Positions 25,425-38,460 of a DNA stretch of 64,000 bases are shown one piece after another. Positions within the stretch are counted from its first letter, which is position 1. Every line of letters begins with the position of its first letter. Source of the stretch: Loxodes magnus (taxonomy: Eukaryota > Ciliophora > Karyorelictea > Loxodida > Loxodidae); the NCBI GenBank assembly GCA_946699065.1, contig CAMPDV010001599.1, positions 1 through 64,000 on the forward strand, given 5' to 3'. The position numbers and the translations under genes were made by a program. The notes under the pieces are model-generated. The model did no database searches, was not told the DNA's origin, and saw only the letters and a program-made list of their open reading frames with translations.

Positions 25425-25695
25425 TACAGACTTAAAAACTGAAATTACTCTTCTTTTCTTACTTTTCTTATTCACTTTATTTTCAAAACTAACTCTTTAT
25501 AATCTTATCCAAGCTTCCAAACTTAAAAATGAAATTACTCTTCTTTTCTTACTTTTCTTATTCACTTTTCTTTTAAAACTAACTCTTTATAATCTTATCA
25601 AAGCTTACAGACTTAAAAACTGAAATTACTCTTCTTTTCTTACTTTTCTTCTTCACTTTTAAAACTAACTACTCATTATAACTCTTATCAAAGCT
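25425..25695 (+). repeat. Module T, copy 7
   Basis: TATCCAAG at 25,506, 1174 bp after copy 6, as part of a nested duplication. The duplication ends shortly after 25,980, where CTTATTCAC/TTTATTTTC replaces the CTTCTTCAC/TTTACTTTC seen in the first copy. Confidence 0.87.
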
Positions 25696-26255
25696 TAATA
25701 ACTTAAAAATGAAATTACTCTTCTTTTCTTACTTTTCTTCTTCACTTTACTTTCAAAACTAACTACTCTTTATAATCTTATCAAAGCTTCCAAACTTAAA
25801 AATGAAATTACTCTTCTTTTCTTACTTTTCTTCTTCACTTTACTTTCAAAACTAACTCTTTATAATCTTATCAAAGCTTCCAAACTTAAAAATGAAATTA
25901 CTCTTCTTTTCTTACTTTTCTTATTCACTTTATTTTCAAAACTAACTCTTTATAATCTTAACAAAACTTACAGACTTAAAAACTGAAATTACTCTTCTTT
26001 TCTTACTTTTCTTATTCACTTTATTTTCAAAACTAACTCTTTATAATCTTATCAAAGCTTACAGACTTAAAAACTGAAATTACTCTTCTTTTCTTACTTT
26101 TCTTCTTCACTTTTAAAACTAACTACTCATTATAACTCTTATCAAAGCTTAATAACTTAAAAATGAAATTACTCTTCTTTTCTTACTTTTCTTCTTCACT
26201 TTACTTTCAAAACTAACTCTTTATAATCTTATCAAAGCTTACAGACTTAAAAACT

Positions 26256-26798
26256 GAAATTACTCTTCTTTTCTTCTTCACTTTACTTTCAAAACTAACT
26301 CTTTATAATCTTATCAAAGCTTACAGACTTAAAAACTGAAATTACTCTTCTTTTCTTACTTTTCTTCTTCACTTTTAAAACTAACTACTCATTATAACTC
26401 TTATCAAAGCTTAATAACTTAAAAACTGAAATTACTCTTCTTTTCTTACTTTTCTTCTTCACTTTACTTTCAAAACTAACTCTTTATAATCTTATCAAAG
26501 CTTCCAAACTTAAAAATGAAATTACTCTTCTTTTCTTACTTTTCTTCTTCACTTTACTTTCAAAACTAACTACTCTTTATAATCTTATCAAAGCTTCCAA
26601 ACTTAAAAATGAAATTACTCTTCTTTTCTTACTTTTCTTCTTCACTTTACTTTCAAAACTAACTCTTTATAATCTTATCAAAGCTTACAGACTTAAAAAC
26701 TTAAATTACTCTTCTTTTCTTACTTTTCTTATTCACTTTATTTTCAAAACTAACTCTTTATAACTACAATCTTATCAAAGCTTAATAACTTAAAAACT
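26256..26798 (+). repeat. 543-bp tandem duplication, copy 1
   Basis: Starts at a monomer lacking TTACTTTTC (CTTTTCTTCTTCAC), then 90-bp, CATTATAAC-type and canonical monomers, ending in an ACTACAATC-type tail. Landmarks recur at +543. Confidence 0.8.
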
Positions 26799-27341
26799 GA
26801 AATTACTCTTCTTTTCTTCTTCACTTTACTTTCAAAACTAACTCTTTATAATCTTATCAAAGCTTACAGACTTAAAAACTGAAATTACTCTTCTTTTCTT
26901 ACTTTTCTTCTTCACTTTTAAAACTAACTACTCATTATAACTCTTATCAAAGCTTAATAACTTAAAAACTGAAATTACTCTTCTTTTCTTACTTTTCTTC
27001 TTCACTTTACTTTCAAAACTAACTCTTTATAATCTTATCAAAGCTTCCAAACTTAAAAATGAAATTACTCTTCTTTTCTTACTTTTCTTCTTCACTTTAC
27101 TTTCAAAACTAACTACTCTTTATAATCTTATCAAAGCTTCCAAACTTAAAAATGAAATTACTCTTCTTTTCTTACTTTTCTTCTTCACTTTACTTTCAAA
27201 ACTAACTCTTTATAATCTTATCAAAGCTTACAGACTTAAAAACTTAAATTACTCTTCTTTTCTTACTTTTCTTATTCACTTTATTTTCAAAACTAACTCT
27301 TTATAACTACAATCTTATCAAAGCTTAATAACTTAAAAACT
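26799..27341 (+). repeat. 543-bp tandem duplication, copy 2
   Basis: Same monomer order as the preceding block. The next monomer has the full TTACTTTTC and breaks the periodicity. Confidence 0.8.
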
Positions 27342-27598
27342 GAAATTACTCTTCTTTTCTTACTTTTCTTCTTCACTTTTAAAACTAACTACTCATTATA
27401 ACTCTTATCAAAGCTTAATAACTTAAAAACTGAAATTACTCTTCTTTTCTTACTTTTCTTCTTCACTTTATTTTCAAAACTAACTCTTTATAATCTTAAC
27501 AAAGCTTACAGACTTAAAAACTGAAATTACTCTTCTTTTCTTACTTTTCTTCTTCACTTTACTTTCAAAACTAACTCTTTATAACTCTTATCAAAGAT

Positions 27599-27882
27599 TT
27601 CAGACTTAAAAACTGAAATTACTCTTCTTTTCGTACTTTTCTTCTTCACTTTTAAAACTAACTACTCTTTATAACTACAATCTTATCAAAGCTTAATAAC
27701 TTAAAAACTTAAATTACTCTTCTTTTCTTACTTTTCTTCTTCACTTTTAAAACTAACTACTCTTTATAACTACAATCTTATCAAAGATTACAGACTTAAA
27801 AACTTAAATTACTCTTCTTTTCTTACTTTTCTTATTCACTTTATTTTCAAAACTAACTACTCTTTATAATCTTATCAAAGCT
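27599..27882 (+). repeat. 284-bp delimiter cassette with CpG, copy 5 (variant)
   Basis: TCGTAC at 27,631. The internal junction reads AAAGATTACAG instead of AAAGATTTCAG, a blend of the GATTTCAG and GCTTACAG types. This is the last CpG before a 23.7-kb stretch without one. Confidence 0.86.
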
Positions 27883-28713
27883 TCCAAACTTAAAAATGAA
27901 ATTACTCTTCTTTTCTTACTTTTCTTCTTCACTTTACTTTCAAAACTAACTACTCTTTATAATCTTATCAAAGCTTCCAAACTTAAAAATGAAATTACTC
28001 TTCTTTTCTTACTTTTCTTCTTCACTTTACTTTCAAAACTAACTACTCTTTATAATCTTATCAAAGCTTCCAAACTTAAAAATGAAATTACTCTTCTTTT
28101 CTTACTTTTCTTCTTCACTTTACTTTCAAAACTAACTACTCTTTATAATCTTATCAAAGCTTCCAAACTTAAAAATGAAATTACTCTTCTTTTCTTACTT
28201 TTCTTCTTCACTTTACTTTCAAAACTAACTACTCTTTATAATCTTATCAAAGCTTCCAAACTTAAAAATGAAATTACTCTTCTTTTCTTACTTTTCTTCT
28301 TCACTTTACTTTCAAAACTAACTACTCTTTATAATCTTATCAAAGCTTCCAAACTTAAAAATGAAATTACTCTTCTTTTCTTACTTTTCTTATTCACTTT
28401 ATTTTCAAAACTAACTCTTTATAATCTTAACAAAGCTTACAGACTTAAAAACTGAAATTACTCTTCTTTTCTTACTTTTCTTCTTCACTTTACTTTCAAA
28501 ACTAACTACTCTTTATAATCTTATCAAAGCTTACAGACTTAAAAACTGAAATTACTCTTCTTTTCTTACTTTTCTTCTTCACTTTACTTTCAAAACTAAC
28601 TCTTTATAATCTTATCAAAGCTTACAGACTTAAAAACTGAAATTACTCTTCTTTTCTTACTTTTCTTCTTCACTTTACTTTCAAAACTAACTCTTTATAA
28701 TCTTATCAAAGCT
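27883..28713 (+). repeat. Canonical-rich segment
   Basis: A run of 93-bp monomers is followed by CTTACAGACTT-type 90/91-bp monomers. No other structure is seen. Confidence 0.8.
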
Positions 28714-28983
28714 TACAGACTTAAAAACTGAAATTACTCTTCTTTTCTTACTTTTCTTCTTCACTTTTAAAACTAACTACTCATTATAACTCTTATCAAA
28801 GCTTCCAAACTTAAAAATGAAATTACTCTTCTTTTCTTACTTTTCTTATTCACTTTATTTTCAAAACTAACTCTTTATAATCTTATCAAAGCTTCCAAAC
28901 TTAAAAATGAAATTACTCTTCTTTTCTTACTTTTCTTCTTCACTTTACTTTCAAAACTAACTCTTTATAATCTTATCAAAGCT
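28714..28983 (+). repeat. 270-bp trimer, copy 1
   Basis: Three 90-bp monomers in fixed order: CATTATAAC type, CTTATTCAC/TTTATTTTC type, CTTCTTCAC/TTTACTTTC type. The next two trimers read the same base for base as far as I can follow by eye, which marks a recent local amplification. Confidence 0.88.
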
Positions 28984-29253
28984 TACAGACTTAAAAACTG
29001 AAATTACTCTTCTTTTCTTACTTTTCTTCTTCACTTTTAAAACTAACTACTCATTATAACTCTTATCAAAGCTTCCAAACTTAAAAATGAAATTACTCTT
29101 CTTTTCTTACTTTTCTTATTCACTTTATTTTCAAAACTAACTCTTTATAATCTTATCAAAGCTTCCAAACTTAAAAATGAAATTACTCTTCTTTTCTTAC
29201 TTTTCTTCTTCACTTTACTTTCAAAACTAACTCTTTATAATCTTATCAAAGCT
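28984..29253 (+). repeat. 270-bp trimer, copy 2
   Basis: Exact 270-bp register with copy 1, with the same three monomer types. Confidence 0.88.
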
Positions 29254-29523
29254 TACAGACTTAAAAACTGAAATTACTCTTCTTTTCTTACTTTTCTTCT
29301 TCACTTTTAAAACTAACTACTCATTATAACTCTTATCAAAGCTTCCAAACTTAAAAATGAAATTACTCTTCTTTTCTTACTTTTCTTATTCACTTTATTT
29401 TCAAAACTAACTCTTTATAATCTTATCAAAGCTTCCAAACTTAAAAATGAAATTACTCTTCTTTTCTTACTTTTCTTCTTCACTTTACTTTCAAAACTAA
29501 CTCTTTATAATCTTATCAAAGCT
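29254..29523 (+). repeat. 270-bp trimer, copy 3
   Basis: Third unit in register. The series stops at 29,524, where TCCAAACTT stands in place of the expected TACAGACTT. Confidence 0.87.
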
Positions 29524-29690
29524 TCCAAACTTAAAAATGAAATTACTCTTCTTTTCTTACTTTTCTTCTTCACTTTATTTTCAAAACTAACTCTTTATAA
29601 TCTTATCAAAGCTTACAGACTTAAAAACTTAAATTACTCTTCTTTTCTTACTTTTCTTATTCACTTTATTTTCAAAACTAACTCTTTATA

Positions 29691-30058
29691 ACTACAATCT
29701 TATCAAAGCTTAATAACTTAAAAACTGAAATTACTCTTCTTTTCTTACTTTTCTTCTTCACTTTACTTTCAAAACTAACTCTTTATAATCTTATCAAAGC
29801 TTCCAAACTTAAAAATGAAATTACTCTTCTTTTCTTACTTTTCTTCTTCACTTTACTTTCAAAACTAACTCTTTATAATCTTATCAAAGCTTCCAAACTT
29901 AAAAATGAAATTACTCTTCTTTTCTTACTTTTCTTCTTCACTTTATTTTCAAAACTAACTCTTTATAATCTTATCAAAGCTTACAGACTTAAAAACTTAA
30001 ATTACTCTTCTTTTCTTACTTTTCTTATTCACTTTATTTTCAAAACTAACTCTTTATA
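29691..30058 (+). repeat. 368-bp local repeat unit
   Basis: Measured between ACTACAATC landmarks (29,691, 30,059, 30,337). It has the same monomer order as the following 278-bp unit plus one extra 90-bp monomer. Confidence 0.78.
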
Positions 30059-30336
30059 ACTACAATCTTATCAAAGCTTAATAACTTAAAAACTGAAATT
30101 ACTCTTCTTTTCTTACTTTTCTTCTTCACTTTACTTTCAAAACTAACTCTTTATAATCTTATCAAAGCTTCCAAACTTAAAAATGAAATTACTCTTCTTT
30201 TCTTACTTTTCTTCTTCACTTTATTTTCAAAACTAACTCTTTATAATCTTATCAAAGCTTACAGACTTAAAAACTTAAATTACTCTTCTTTTCTTACTTT
30301 TCTTATTCACTTTATTTTCAAAACTAACTCTTTATA
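30059..30336 (+). repeat. 278-bp local repeat unit
   Basis: The same unit with one 90-bp monomer fewer. A 278-bp spacing of the same landmark recurs at 34,391/34,669, linking this zone to the 3.1-3.2-kb repeats. Confidence 0.78.
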
Positions 30337-31449
30337 ACTACAATCTTATCAAAGCTTAATAACTTAAAAACTGAAATTACTCTTCTTTTCTTACTTTTCT
30401 TCTTCACTTTTAAAACTAACTACTCATTATAACTCTTATCAAAGCTTAATAACTTAAAAACTGAAATTACACTTCTTTTCTTACTTTTCTTCTTCACTTT
30501 ATTTTCAAAACTAACTCTTTATAATCTTAACAAAGCTTACAGACTTAAAAACTGAAATTACTCTTCTTTTCTTACTTTTCTTCTTCACTTTACTTTCAAA
30601 ACTAACTCTTTATAATCTTATCAAAGCTTCCAAACTTAAAAATGAAATTACTCTTCTTTTCTTACTTTTCTTCTTCACTTTACTTTCAAAACTAACTACT
30701 CTTTATAATCTTATCAAAGCTTCCAAACTTAAAAATGAAATTACTCTTCTTTTTTTACTTTTCTTCTTCACTTTACTTTCAAAACTAACTACTCTTTATA
30801 ATCTTTCAAAGCTTCCAAACTTAAAAATGAAATTACTCTTCTTTTCTTACTTTTCTTCTTCACTTTACTTTCAAAACTAACTACTCTTTATAATCTTATC
30901 AAAGCTTCCAAACTTAAAAATGAAATTACTCTTCTTTTCTTACTTTTCTTCTTCACTTTACTTTCAAAACTAACTACTCTTTATAATCTTATCAAAGCTT
31001 CCAAACTTAAAAATGAAATTACTCTTCTTTTCTTACTTTTCTTCTTCACTTTACTTTCAAAACTATCTACTCTTTATAATCTTATCAAAGCTTCCAAACT
31101 TAAAAATGAAATTACTCTTCTTTTCTTACTTTTCTTATTCACTTTACTTTTAAAACTAACTCTTTATAATCTTATCAAAGCTTCCAAACTTAAAAATGAA
31201 ATTACTCTTCTTTTCTTACTTTTCTTCTTCACTTTACTTTCAAAACTATCTACTCTTTATAATCTTATCAAAGCTTCCAAACTTAAAAATGAAATTACTC
31301 TTCTTTTCTTACTTTTCTTCTTCACTTTACTTTCAAAACTAACTACTCTTTATAATCTTATCAAAGCTTCCAAACTTAAAAATGAAATTACTCTTCTTTT
31401 TTTACTTTTCTTCTTCACTTTACTTTCAAAACTAACTACTCTTTATAAT

Positions 31450-32454
31450 CTTTCAAAGCTTCCAAACTTAAAAATGAAATTACTCTTCTTTTCTTACTTT
31501 TCTTCTTCACTTTACTTTCAAAACTAACTACTCTTTATAATCTTATCAAAGCTTCCAAACTTAAAAATGAAATTACTCTTCTTTTCTTACTTTTCTTCTT
31601 CACTTTACTTTCAAAACTAACTACTCTTTATAATCTTATCAAAGCTTCCAAACTTAAAAATGAAATTACTCTTCTTTTCTTACTTTTCTTCTTCACTTTT
31701 AAAACTAACTACTCTTTATAATCTTATCAAAGCTTCCAAACTTAAAAATGAAATTACTCTTCTTTTCTTACTTTTCTTATTCACTTTATTTTCAAAACTA
31801 ACTCTTTATAATCTTATCAAAGCTTCCAAACTTAAAAATGAAATTACTCTTCTTTTCTTACTTTTCTTCTTCACTTTACTTTCAAAACTAACTCTTTATA
31901 ATCTTATCAAAGCTTCCAAACTTAAAACTGAAATTACTCTTCTTTTCTTACTTTTCTTCTTCACTTTACTTTCAAAACTAACTACTCTTTATAATCTTAT
32001 CAAAGCTTCCAAACTTAAAAATGAAATTACTCTTCTTTTTTTACTTTTCTTCTTCACTTTACTTTCAAAACTAACTACTCTTTATAATCTTATCAAAGCT
32101 TCCAAACTTAAAAATGAAATTACTCTTCTTTTCTTACTTTTCTTATTCACTTTACTTTTAAAACTAACTCTTTATAATCTTATCAAAGCTTCCAAACTTA
32201 AAAATGAAATTACTCTTCTTTTCTTACTTTTCTTCTTCACTTTACTTTCAAAACTAACTCTTTATAATCTTATCAAAGCTTCCAAACTTAAAAATGAAAT
32301 TACTCTTCTTTTCTTACTTTTCTTCTTCACTTTACTTTCAAAACTAACTACTCTTTATAATCTTATCAAAGCTTCCAAACTTAAAAATGAAATTACTCTT
32401 CTTTTTTTACTTTTCTTCTTCACTTTACTTTCAAAACTAACTACTCTTTATAAT
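31450..32454 (+). repeat. 1005-bp partial copy of the 3.1-3.2-kb repeat start
   Basis: CTTTCAAAG at 31,450 and 32,455, each followed 210 bp later by a TTTTAAAAC monomer with the same head. Similarity holds for about 450 bp and then the monomer order differs, so this is a truncated or rearranged copy. Confidence 0.78.
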
Positions 32455-35400
32455 CTTTCAAAGCTTCCAAACTTAAAAATGAAATTACTCTTCTTTTCTT
32501 ACTTTTCTTCTTCACTTTACTTTCAAAACTAACTACTCTTTATAATCTTATCAAAGCTTCCAAACTTAAAAATGAAATTACTCTTCTTTTCTTACTTTTC
32601 TTCTTCACTTTACTTTCAAAACTAACTACTCTTTATAATCTTATCAAAGCTTCCAAACTTAAAAATGAAATTACTCTTCTTTTCTTACTTTTCTTCTTCA
32701 CTTTTAAAACTAACTACTCTTTATAATCTTATCAAAGCTTCCAAACTTAAAAATGAAATTACTCTTCTTTTCTTACTTTTCTTATTCACTTTATTTTCAA
32801 AACTAACTCTTTATAATCTTATCAAAGCTTCCAAACTTAAAAATGAAATTACTCTTCTTTTCTTACTTTTCTTCTTCACTTTACTTTCAAAACTAACTCT
32901 TTATAATCTTATCAAAGCTTACAGACTTAAAAACTGAAATTACTCTTCTTTTCTTACTTTTCTTATTCACTTTATTTTCAAAACTAACTCTTTATAATCT
33001 TATCCAAGCTTCCAAACTTAAAAATGAAATTACTCTTCTTTTCTTACTTTTCTTATTCACTTTTCTTTTAAAACTAACTCTTTATAATCTTATCAAAGCT
33101 TACAGACTTAAAAACTGAAATTACTCTTCTTTTCTTACTTTTCTTCTTCACTTTTAAAACTAACTACTCATTATAACTCTTATCAAAGCTTAATAACTTA
33201 AAAATGAAATTACTCTTCTTTTCTTACTTTTCTTCTTCACTTTACTTTCAAAACTAACTACTCTTTATAATCTTATCAAAGCTTACAAACATAAAAATGA
33301 AATTACTCTTCTTTTCTTACTTTTCTTCTTCACTTTACTTTCAAAACTAACTACTCTTTATAATCTTATCAAAGCTTCCAAACATAAAAATGAAATTACT
33401 CTTCTTTTCTTACTTTTCTTCTTCACTTTACTTTCAAAACTAACTACTCTTTATAACTACAATCTTATCAAAGCTTAATAACTTAAAAACTGAAATTACT
33501 CTTCTTTTCTTACTTTTCTTCTTCTCTTTACTTTCAAAACTAACTACTCTTTATAATCTTATCAAAGCTTCCAAACTTAAAAATGAAATTACTCTTCTTT
33601 TCTTACTTTTCTTCTTCACTTTACTTTCAAAACTAACTACTCTTTATAATCTTATCAAAGCTTCCAAACTTAAAAATGAAATTACTCTTCTTTTCTTACT
33701 TTTCTTCTTCACTTTACTTTCAAAACTAACTACTCTTTATAATCTTATCAAAGCTTCCAAACTTAAAAATGAAATTACTCTTCTTTTCTTACTTTTCTTC
33801 TTCACTTTACTTTCAAAACTAACTACTCTTTATAATCTTATCAAAGCTTAATAACTTAAAAATGAAATTACTCTTCTTTTCTTACTTTTCTTCTTCACTT
33901 TACTTTCAAAACTAACTACTCTTTATAATCTTATCAAAGCTTCCAAACTTAAAAATGAAATTACTCTTCTTTTCTTACTTTTCTTCTTCACTTTACTTTC
34001 AAAACTAACTACTCTTTATAATCTTATCAAAGCTGCCAAACTTAAAAATGAAATTACTCTTCTTTTCTTACTTTTCTTCTTCACTTTACTTTCAAAACTA
34101 ACTACTCTTTATAATCTTATCAAAGCTTCCAAACTTAAAAATGAAATTACTCTTCTTTTCTTACTTTTCTTCTTCACTTTACTTTCAAAACTAACTACTC
34201 TTTATAATCTTATCAAAGCTTCCAAACTTAAAAATGAAATTACTCTTCTTTTCTTACTTTTCTTCTTCACTTTACTTTCAAAACTAACTACTCTTTATAA
34301 TCTTATCAAAGCTTACAGACTTAAAAACTTAAATTACTCTTCTTTTCTTACTTTTCTTATTCACTTTATTTTCAAAACTAACTCTTTATAACTACAATCT
34401 TATCAAAGCTTAATAACTTAAAAACTGAAATTACTCTTCTTTTCTTACTTTTCTTCTTCACTTTACTTTCAAAACTAACTCTTTATAATCTTATCAAAGC
34501 TTCCAAACTTAAAAATGAAATTACTCTTCTTTTCTTACTTTTCTTCTTCACTTTATTTTCAAAACTAACTCTTTATAATCTTATCAAAGCTTACAGACTT
34601 AAAAACTTAAATTACTCTTCTTTTCTTACTTTTCTTATTCACTTTATTTTCAAAACTAACTCTTTATAACTACAATCTTATCAAAGCTTAATAACTTAAA
34701 AACTGAAATTACTCTTCTTTTCTTACTTTTCTTCTTCACTTTTAAAACTAACTACTCATTATAACTCTTATCAAAGCTTAATAACTTAAAAACTGAAATT
34801 ACACTTCTTTTCTTACTTTTCTTCTTCACTTTATTTTCAAAACTAACTCTTTATAATCTTAACAAAGCTTACAGACTTAAAAACTGAAATTACTCTTCTT
34901 TTCTTACTTTTCTTATTCACTTTATTTTCAAAACTAACTCTTTATAACTCTTATCAAAGATTTCAGACTTAAAAACTGAAATTACTCTTCTTTTCTTACT
35001 TTTCTTCTTCACTTTACTTTCAAAACTAACTACTCTTTATAATCTTATCAAAGCTTCCAAACTTAAAAATGAAATTACTCTTCTTTTTTTACTTTTCTTC
35101 TTCACTTTACTTTCAAAACTAACTACTCTTTATAATCTTTCAAAGCTTCCAAACTTAAAAATGAAATTACTCTTCTTTTCTTACTTTTCTTCTTCACTTT
35201 ACTTTCAAAACTAACTACTCTTTATAATCTTATCAAAGCTTCCAAACTTAAAAATGAAATTACTCTTCTTTTCTTACTTTTCTTCTTCACTTTACTTTCA
35301 AAACTAACTACTCTTTATAATCTTATCAAAGCTTCCAAACTTAAAAATGAAATTACTCTTCTTTTCTTACTTTTCTTATTCACTTTACTTTTAAAACTAA

Positions 35401-35690
35401 CTCTTTATAATCTTATCAAAGCTTCCAAACTTAAAAATGAAATTACTCTTCTTTTCTTACTTTTCTTCTTCACTTTACTTTCAAAACTATCTACTCTTTA
35501 TAATCTTATCAAAGCTTCCAAACTTAAAAATGAAATTACTCTTCTTTTCTTACTTTTCTTCTTCACTTTACTTTCAAAACTAACTACTCTTTATAATCTT
35601 ATCAAAGCTTCCAAACTTAAAAATGAAATTACTCTTCTTTTTTTACTTTTCTTCTTCACTTTACTTTCAAAACTAACTACTCTTTATAAT
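32455..35690 (+). repeat. 3.1-3.2-kb higher-order repeat, copy 1 (3236 bp)
   Basis: Landmarks: CTTTCAAAG 32,455/35,691/38,820; TATCCAAG 33,001/36,237/39,366; ACAAACAT 33,285/36,521/39,650; CTGCC 34,033/37,356/40,395. The first three give constant offsets of 3236 and 3129 bp. The last is shifted by +87 and -90 bp, i.e. by about one monomer. Unlike the other copies, the second half holds two 278-bp ACTACAATC units. Confidence 0.87.
32920..33190 (+). repeat. Module T, copy 8
   Basis: TATCCAAG at 33,001, in the first 3.1-3.2-kb unit. Confidence 0.87.
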
Positions 35691-36155
35691 CTTTCAAAGC
35701 TTCCAAACTTAAAAATGAAATTACTCTTCTTTTCTTACTTTTCTTCTTCACTTTACTTTCAAAACTAACTACTCTTTATAATCTTATCAAAGCTTCCAAA
35801 CTTAAAAATGAAATTACTCTTCTTTTCTTACTTTTCTTCTTCACTTTACTTTCAAAACTAACTACTCTTTATAATCTTATCAAAGCTTCCAAACTTAAAA
35901 ATGAAATTACTCTTCTTTTCTTACTTTTCTTCTTCACTTTTAAAACTAACTACTCTTTATAATCTTATCAAAGCTTCCAAACTTAAAAATGAAATTACTC
36001 TTCTTTTCTTACTTTTCTTATTCACTTTATTTTCAAAACTAACTCTTTATAATCTTATCAAAGCTTCCAAACTTAAAAATGAAATTACTCTTCTTTTCTT
36101 ACTTTTCTTCTTCACTTTACTTTCAAAACTAACTCTTTATAATCTTATCAAAGCT

Positions 36156-36426
36156 TACAGACTTAAAAACTGAAATTACTCTTCTTTTCTTACTTTTCTT
36201 ATTCACTTTATTTTCAAAACTAACTCTTTATAATCTTATCCAAGCTTCCAAACTTAAAAATGAAATTACTCTTCTTTTCTTACTTTTCTTATTCACTTTT
36301 CTTTTAAAACTAACTCTTTATAATCTTATCAAAGCTTACAGACTTAAAAACTGAAATTACTCTTCTTTTCTTACTTTTCTTCTTCACTTTTAAAACTAAC
36401 TACTCATTATAACTCTTATCAAAGCT
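36156..36426 (+). repeat. Module T, copy 9
   Basis: TATCCAAG at 36,237, 3236 bp after copy 8. Confidence 0.87.
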
Positions 36427-37355
36427 TAATAACTTAAAAATGAAATTACTCTTCTTTTCTTACTTTTCTTCTTCACTTTACTTTCAAAACTAACTACTCT
36501 TTATAATCTTATCAAAGCTTACAAACATAAAAATGAAATTACTCTTCTTTTCTTACTTTTCTTCTTCACTTTACTTTCAAAACTAACTACTCTTTATAAT
36601 CTTATCAAAGCTTCCAAACTTAAAAATGAAATTACTCTTCTTTTCTTACTTTTCTTCTTCACTTTACTTTCAAAACTAACTCTTTATAACTACAATCTTA
36701 TCAAAGCTTAATAACTTAAAAACTGAAATTACTCTTCTTTTCTTACTTTTCTTCTTCACTTTACTTTCAAAACTAACTACTCTTTATAATCTTATCAAAG
36801 CTTCCAAACTTAAAAATGAAATTACTCTTCTTTTCTTACTTTTCTTCTTCACTTTACTTTCAAAACTAACTACTCTTTATAATCTTATCAAAGCTTCCAA
36901 ACTTAAAAATGAAATTACTCTTCTTTTCTTACTTTTCTTCTTCACTTTACTTTCAAAACTAACTACTCTTTATAATCTTATCAAAGCTTCCAAACTTAAA
37001 AATGAAATTACTCTTCTTTTCTTACTTTTCTTCTTCACTTTACTTTCAAAACTAACTACTCTTTATAATCTTATCAAAGCTTAATAACTTAAAAATGAAA
37101 TTACTCTTCTTTTCTTACTTTTCTTCTTCACTTTTAAAACTAACTACTCATTATAACTCTTATCAAAGCTTAATAACTTAAAAACTGAAATTACTCTTCT
37201 TTTCTTACTTTTCTTCTTCACTTTATTTTCAAAACTAACTACTCTTTATAATCTTATCAAAGCTTAATAACTTAAAAATGAAATTACTCTTCTTTTCTTA
37301 CTTTTCTTCTTCACTTTACTTTCAAAACTAACTACTCTTTATAATCTTATCAAAG

Positions 37356-37850
37356 CTGCCAAACTTAAAAATGAAATTACTCTTCTTTTCTTACTTTTCT
37401 TCTTCACTTTACTTTCAAAACTAACTACTCTTTATAATCTTATCAAAGCTTCCAAACTTAAAAATGAAATTACTCTTCTTTTCTTACTTTTCTTCTTCAC
37501 TTTACTTTCAAAACTAACTACTCTTTATAATCTTATCAAAGCTTCCAAACTTAAAAATGAAATTACTCTTCTTTTCTTACTTTTCTTCTTCACTTTACTT
37601 TCAAAACTAACTACTCTTTATAATCTTATCAAAGCTTCCAAACTTAAAAATGAAATTACTCTTCTTTTCTTACTTTTCTTCTTCACTTTACTTTCAAAAC
37701 TAACTCTTTATAATCTTATCAAAGCTTACAGACTTAAAAACTGAAATTACTCTTCTTTTCTTACTTTTCTTATTCACTTTTAAAACTAACTGCTCTTTAT
37801 AACTACAATCTTATCAAAGCTTAATAACTTAAAAACTGAAATTACTATTT
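37356..37850 (+). repeat. CTGCC-to-CTATTT module, copy 1
   Basis: AGCTGCCAAAC, which loses a HindIII site, is followed exactly 489 bp later by TTACTATTTC. The 489-bp spacing recurs at 40,395/40,884 and 41,681/42,170. The monomer before CTATTT has AACTGCTC, a rare added G. Confidence 0.83.
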
Positions 37851-38179
37851 CTTTTCTTCTTCACTTTACTTTCAAAACTAACTACTCTTTATAATCTTAT
37901 CAAAGCTTCCAAACTTAAAAATGAAATTACTCTTCTTTTCTTACTTTTCTTCTTCACTTTTAAAACTAACTACTCATTATAACTCTTATCAAAGCTTAAT
38001 AACTTAAAAACTGAAATTACTCTTCTTTTCTTACTTTTCTTCTTCACTTTATTTTCAAAACTAACTCTTTATAATCTTAACAAAGCTTACAGACTTAAAA
38101 ACTGAAATTACTCTTCTTTTCTTACTTTTCTTATTCACTTTATTTTCAAAACTAACTCTTTATAACTCTTATCAAAGAT

Positions 38180-38460
38180 TTCAGACTTAAAAACTGAAAT
38201 TACTCTTCTTTTCTTACTTTTCTTCTTCACTTTCAAAACTAACTCTTTATAACTACAATCTTATCAAAGCTTAATAACTTAAAAACTTAAATTACTCTTC
38301 TTTTCTTACTTTTCTTCTTCACTTTTAAAACTAACTACTCTTTATAACTACAATCTTATCAAAGATTTCAGACTTAAAAACTTAAATTACTCTTCTTTTC
38401 TTACTTTTCTTATTCACTTTATTTTCAAAACTAACTACTCTTTATAATCTTATCAAAGCT
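38180..38460 (+). repeat. Delimiter cassette without CpG (281 bp)
   Basis: Same three-monomer cassette as at 16,255, but with TTTTCTTAC instead of TTTTCGTAC, and its first monomer is 3 bp shorter (CACTTTCAAAACTAACTC). Confidence 0.85.

Larger units (their letters stand above)
23322..27598 (+). repeat. 3.4-4.3-kb higher-order repeat, copy 3 (4277 bp)
   Basis: It is longer than its neighbours because it holds two internal duplications. One of 1174 bp doubles module T and the AACAAAACTT monomer (24,786/25,960). The other is a 543-bp tandem duplication at 26,256-27,341. Confidence 0.86.

Noticed and set aside
31660-32532. 290-codon open frame on the + strand, the longest of a set of similar frames (also near 4768, 7254, 32,665, 35,901, 39,030, 43,352, 44,254, 48,677, 49,863, 50,595, 52,898, 53,630, 57,770)
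   Set aside because: All are direct translations of satellite monomers. Start and stop are set by indel monomers (5-bp loss, 1-bp gain), residues come only from the repeat, and there is no codon structure or flanking signal. Low-complexity hydrophobic translation is what T/C-rich DNA gives.
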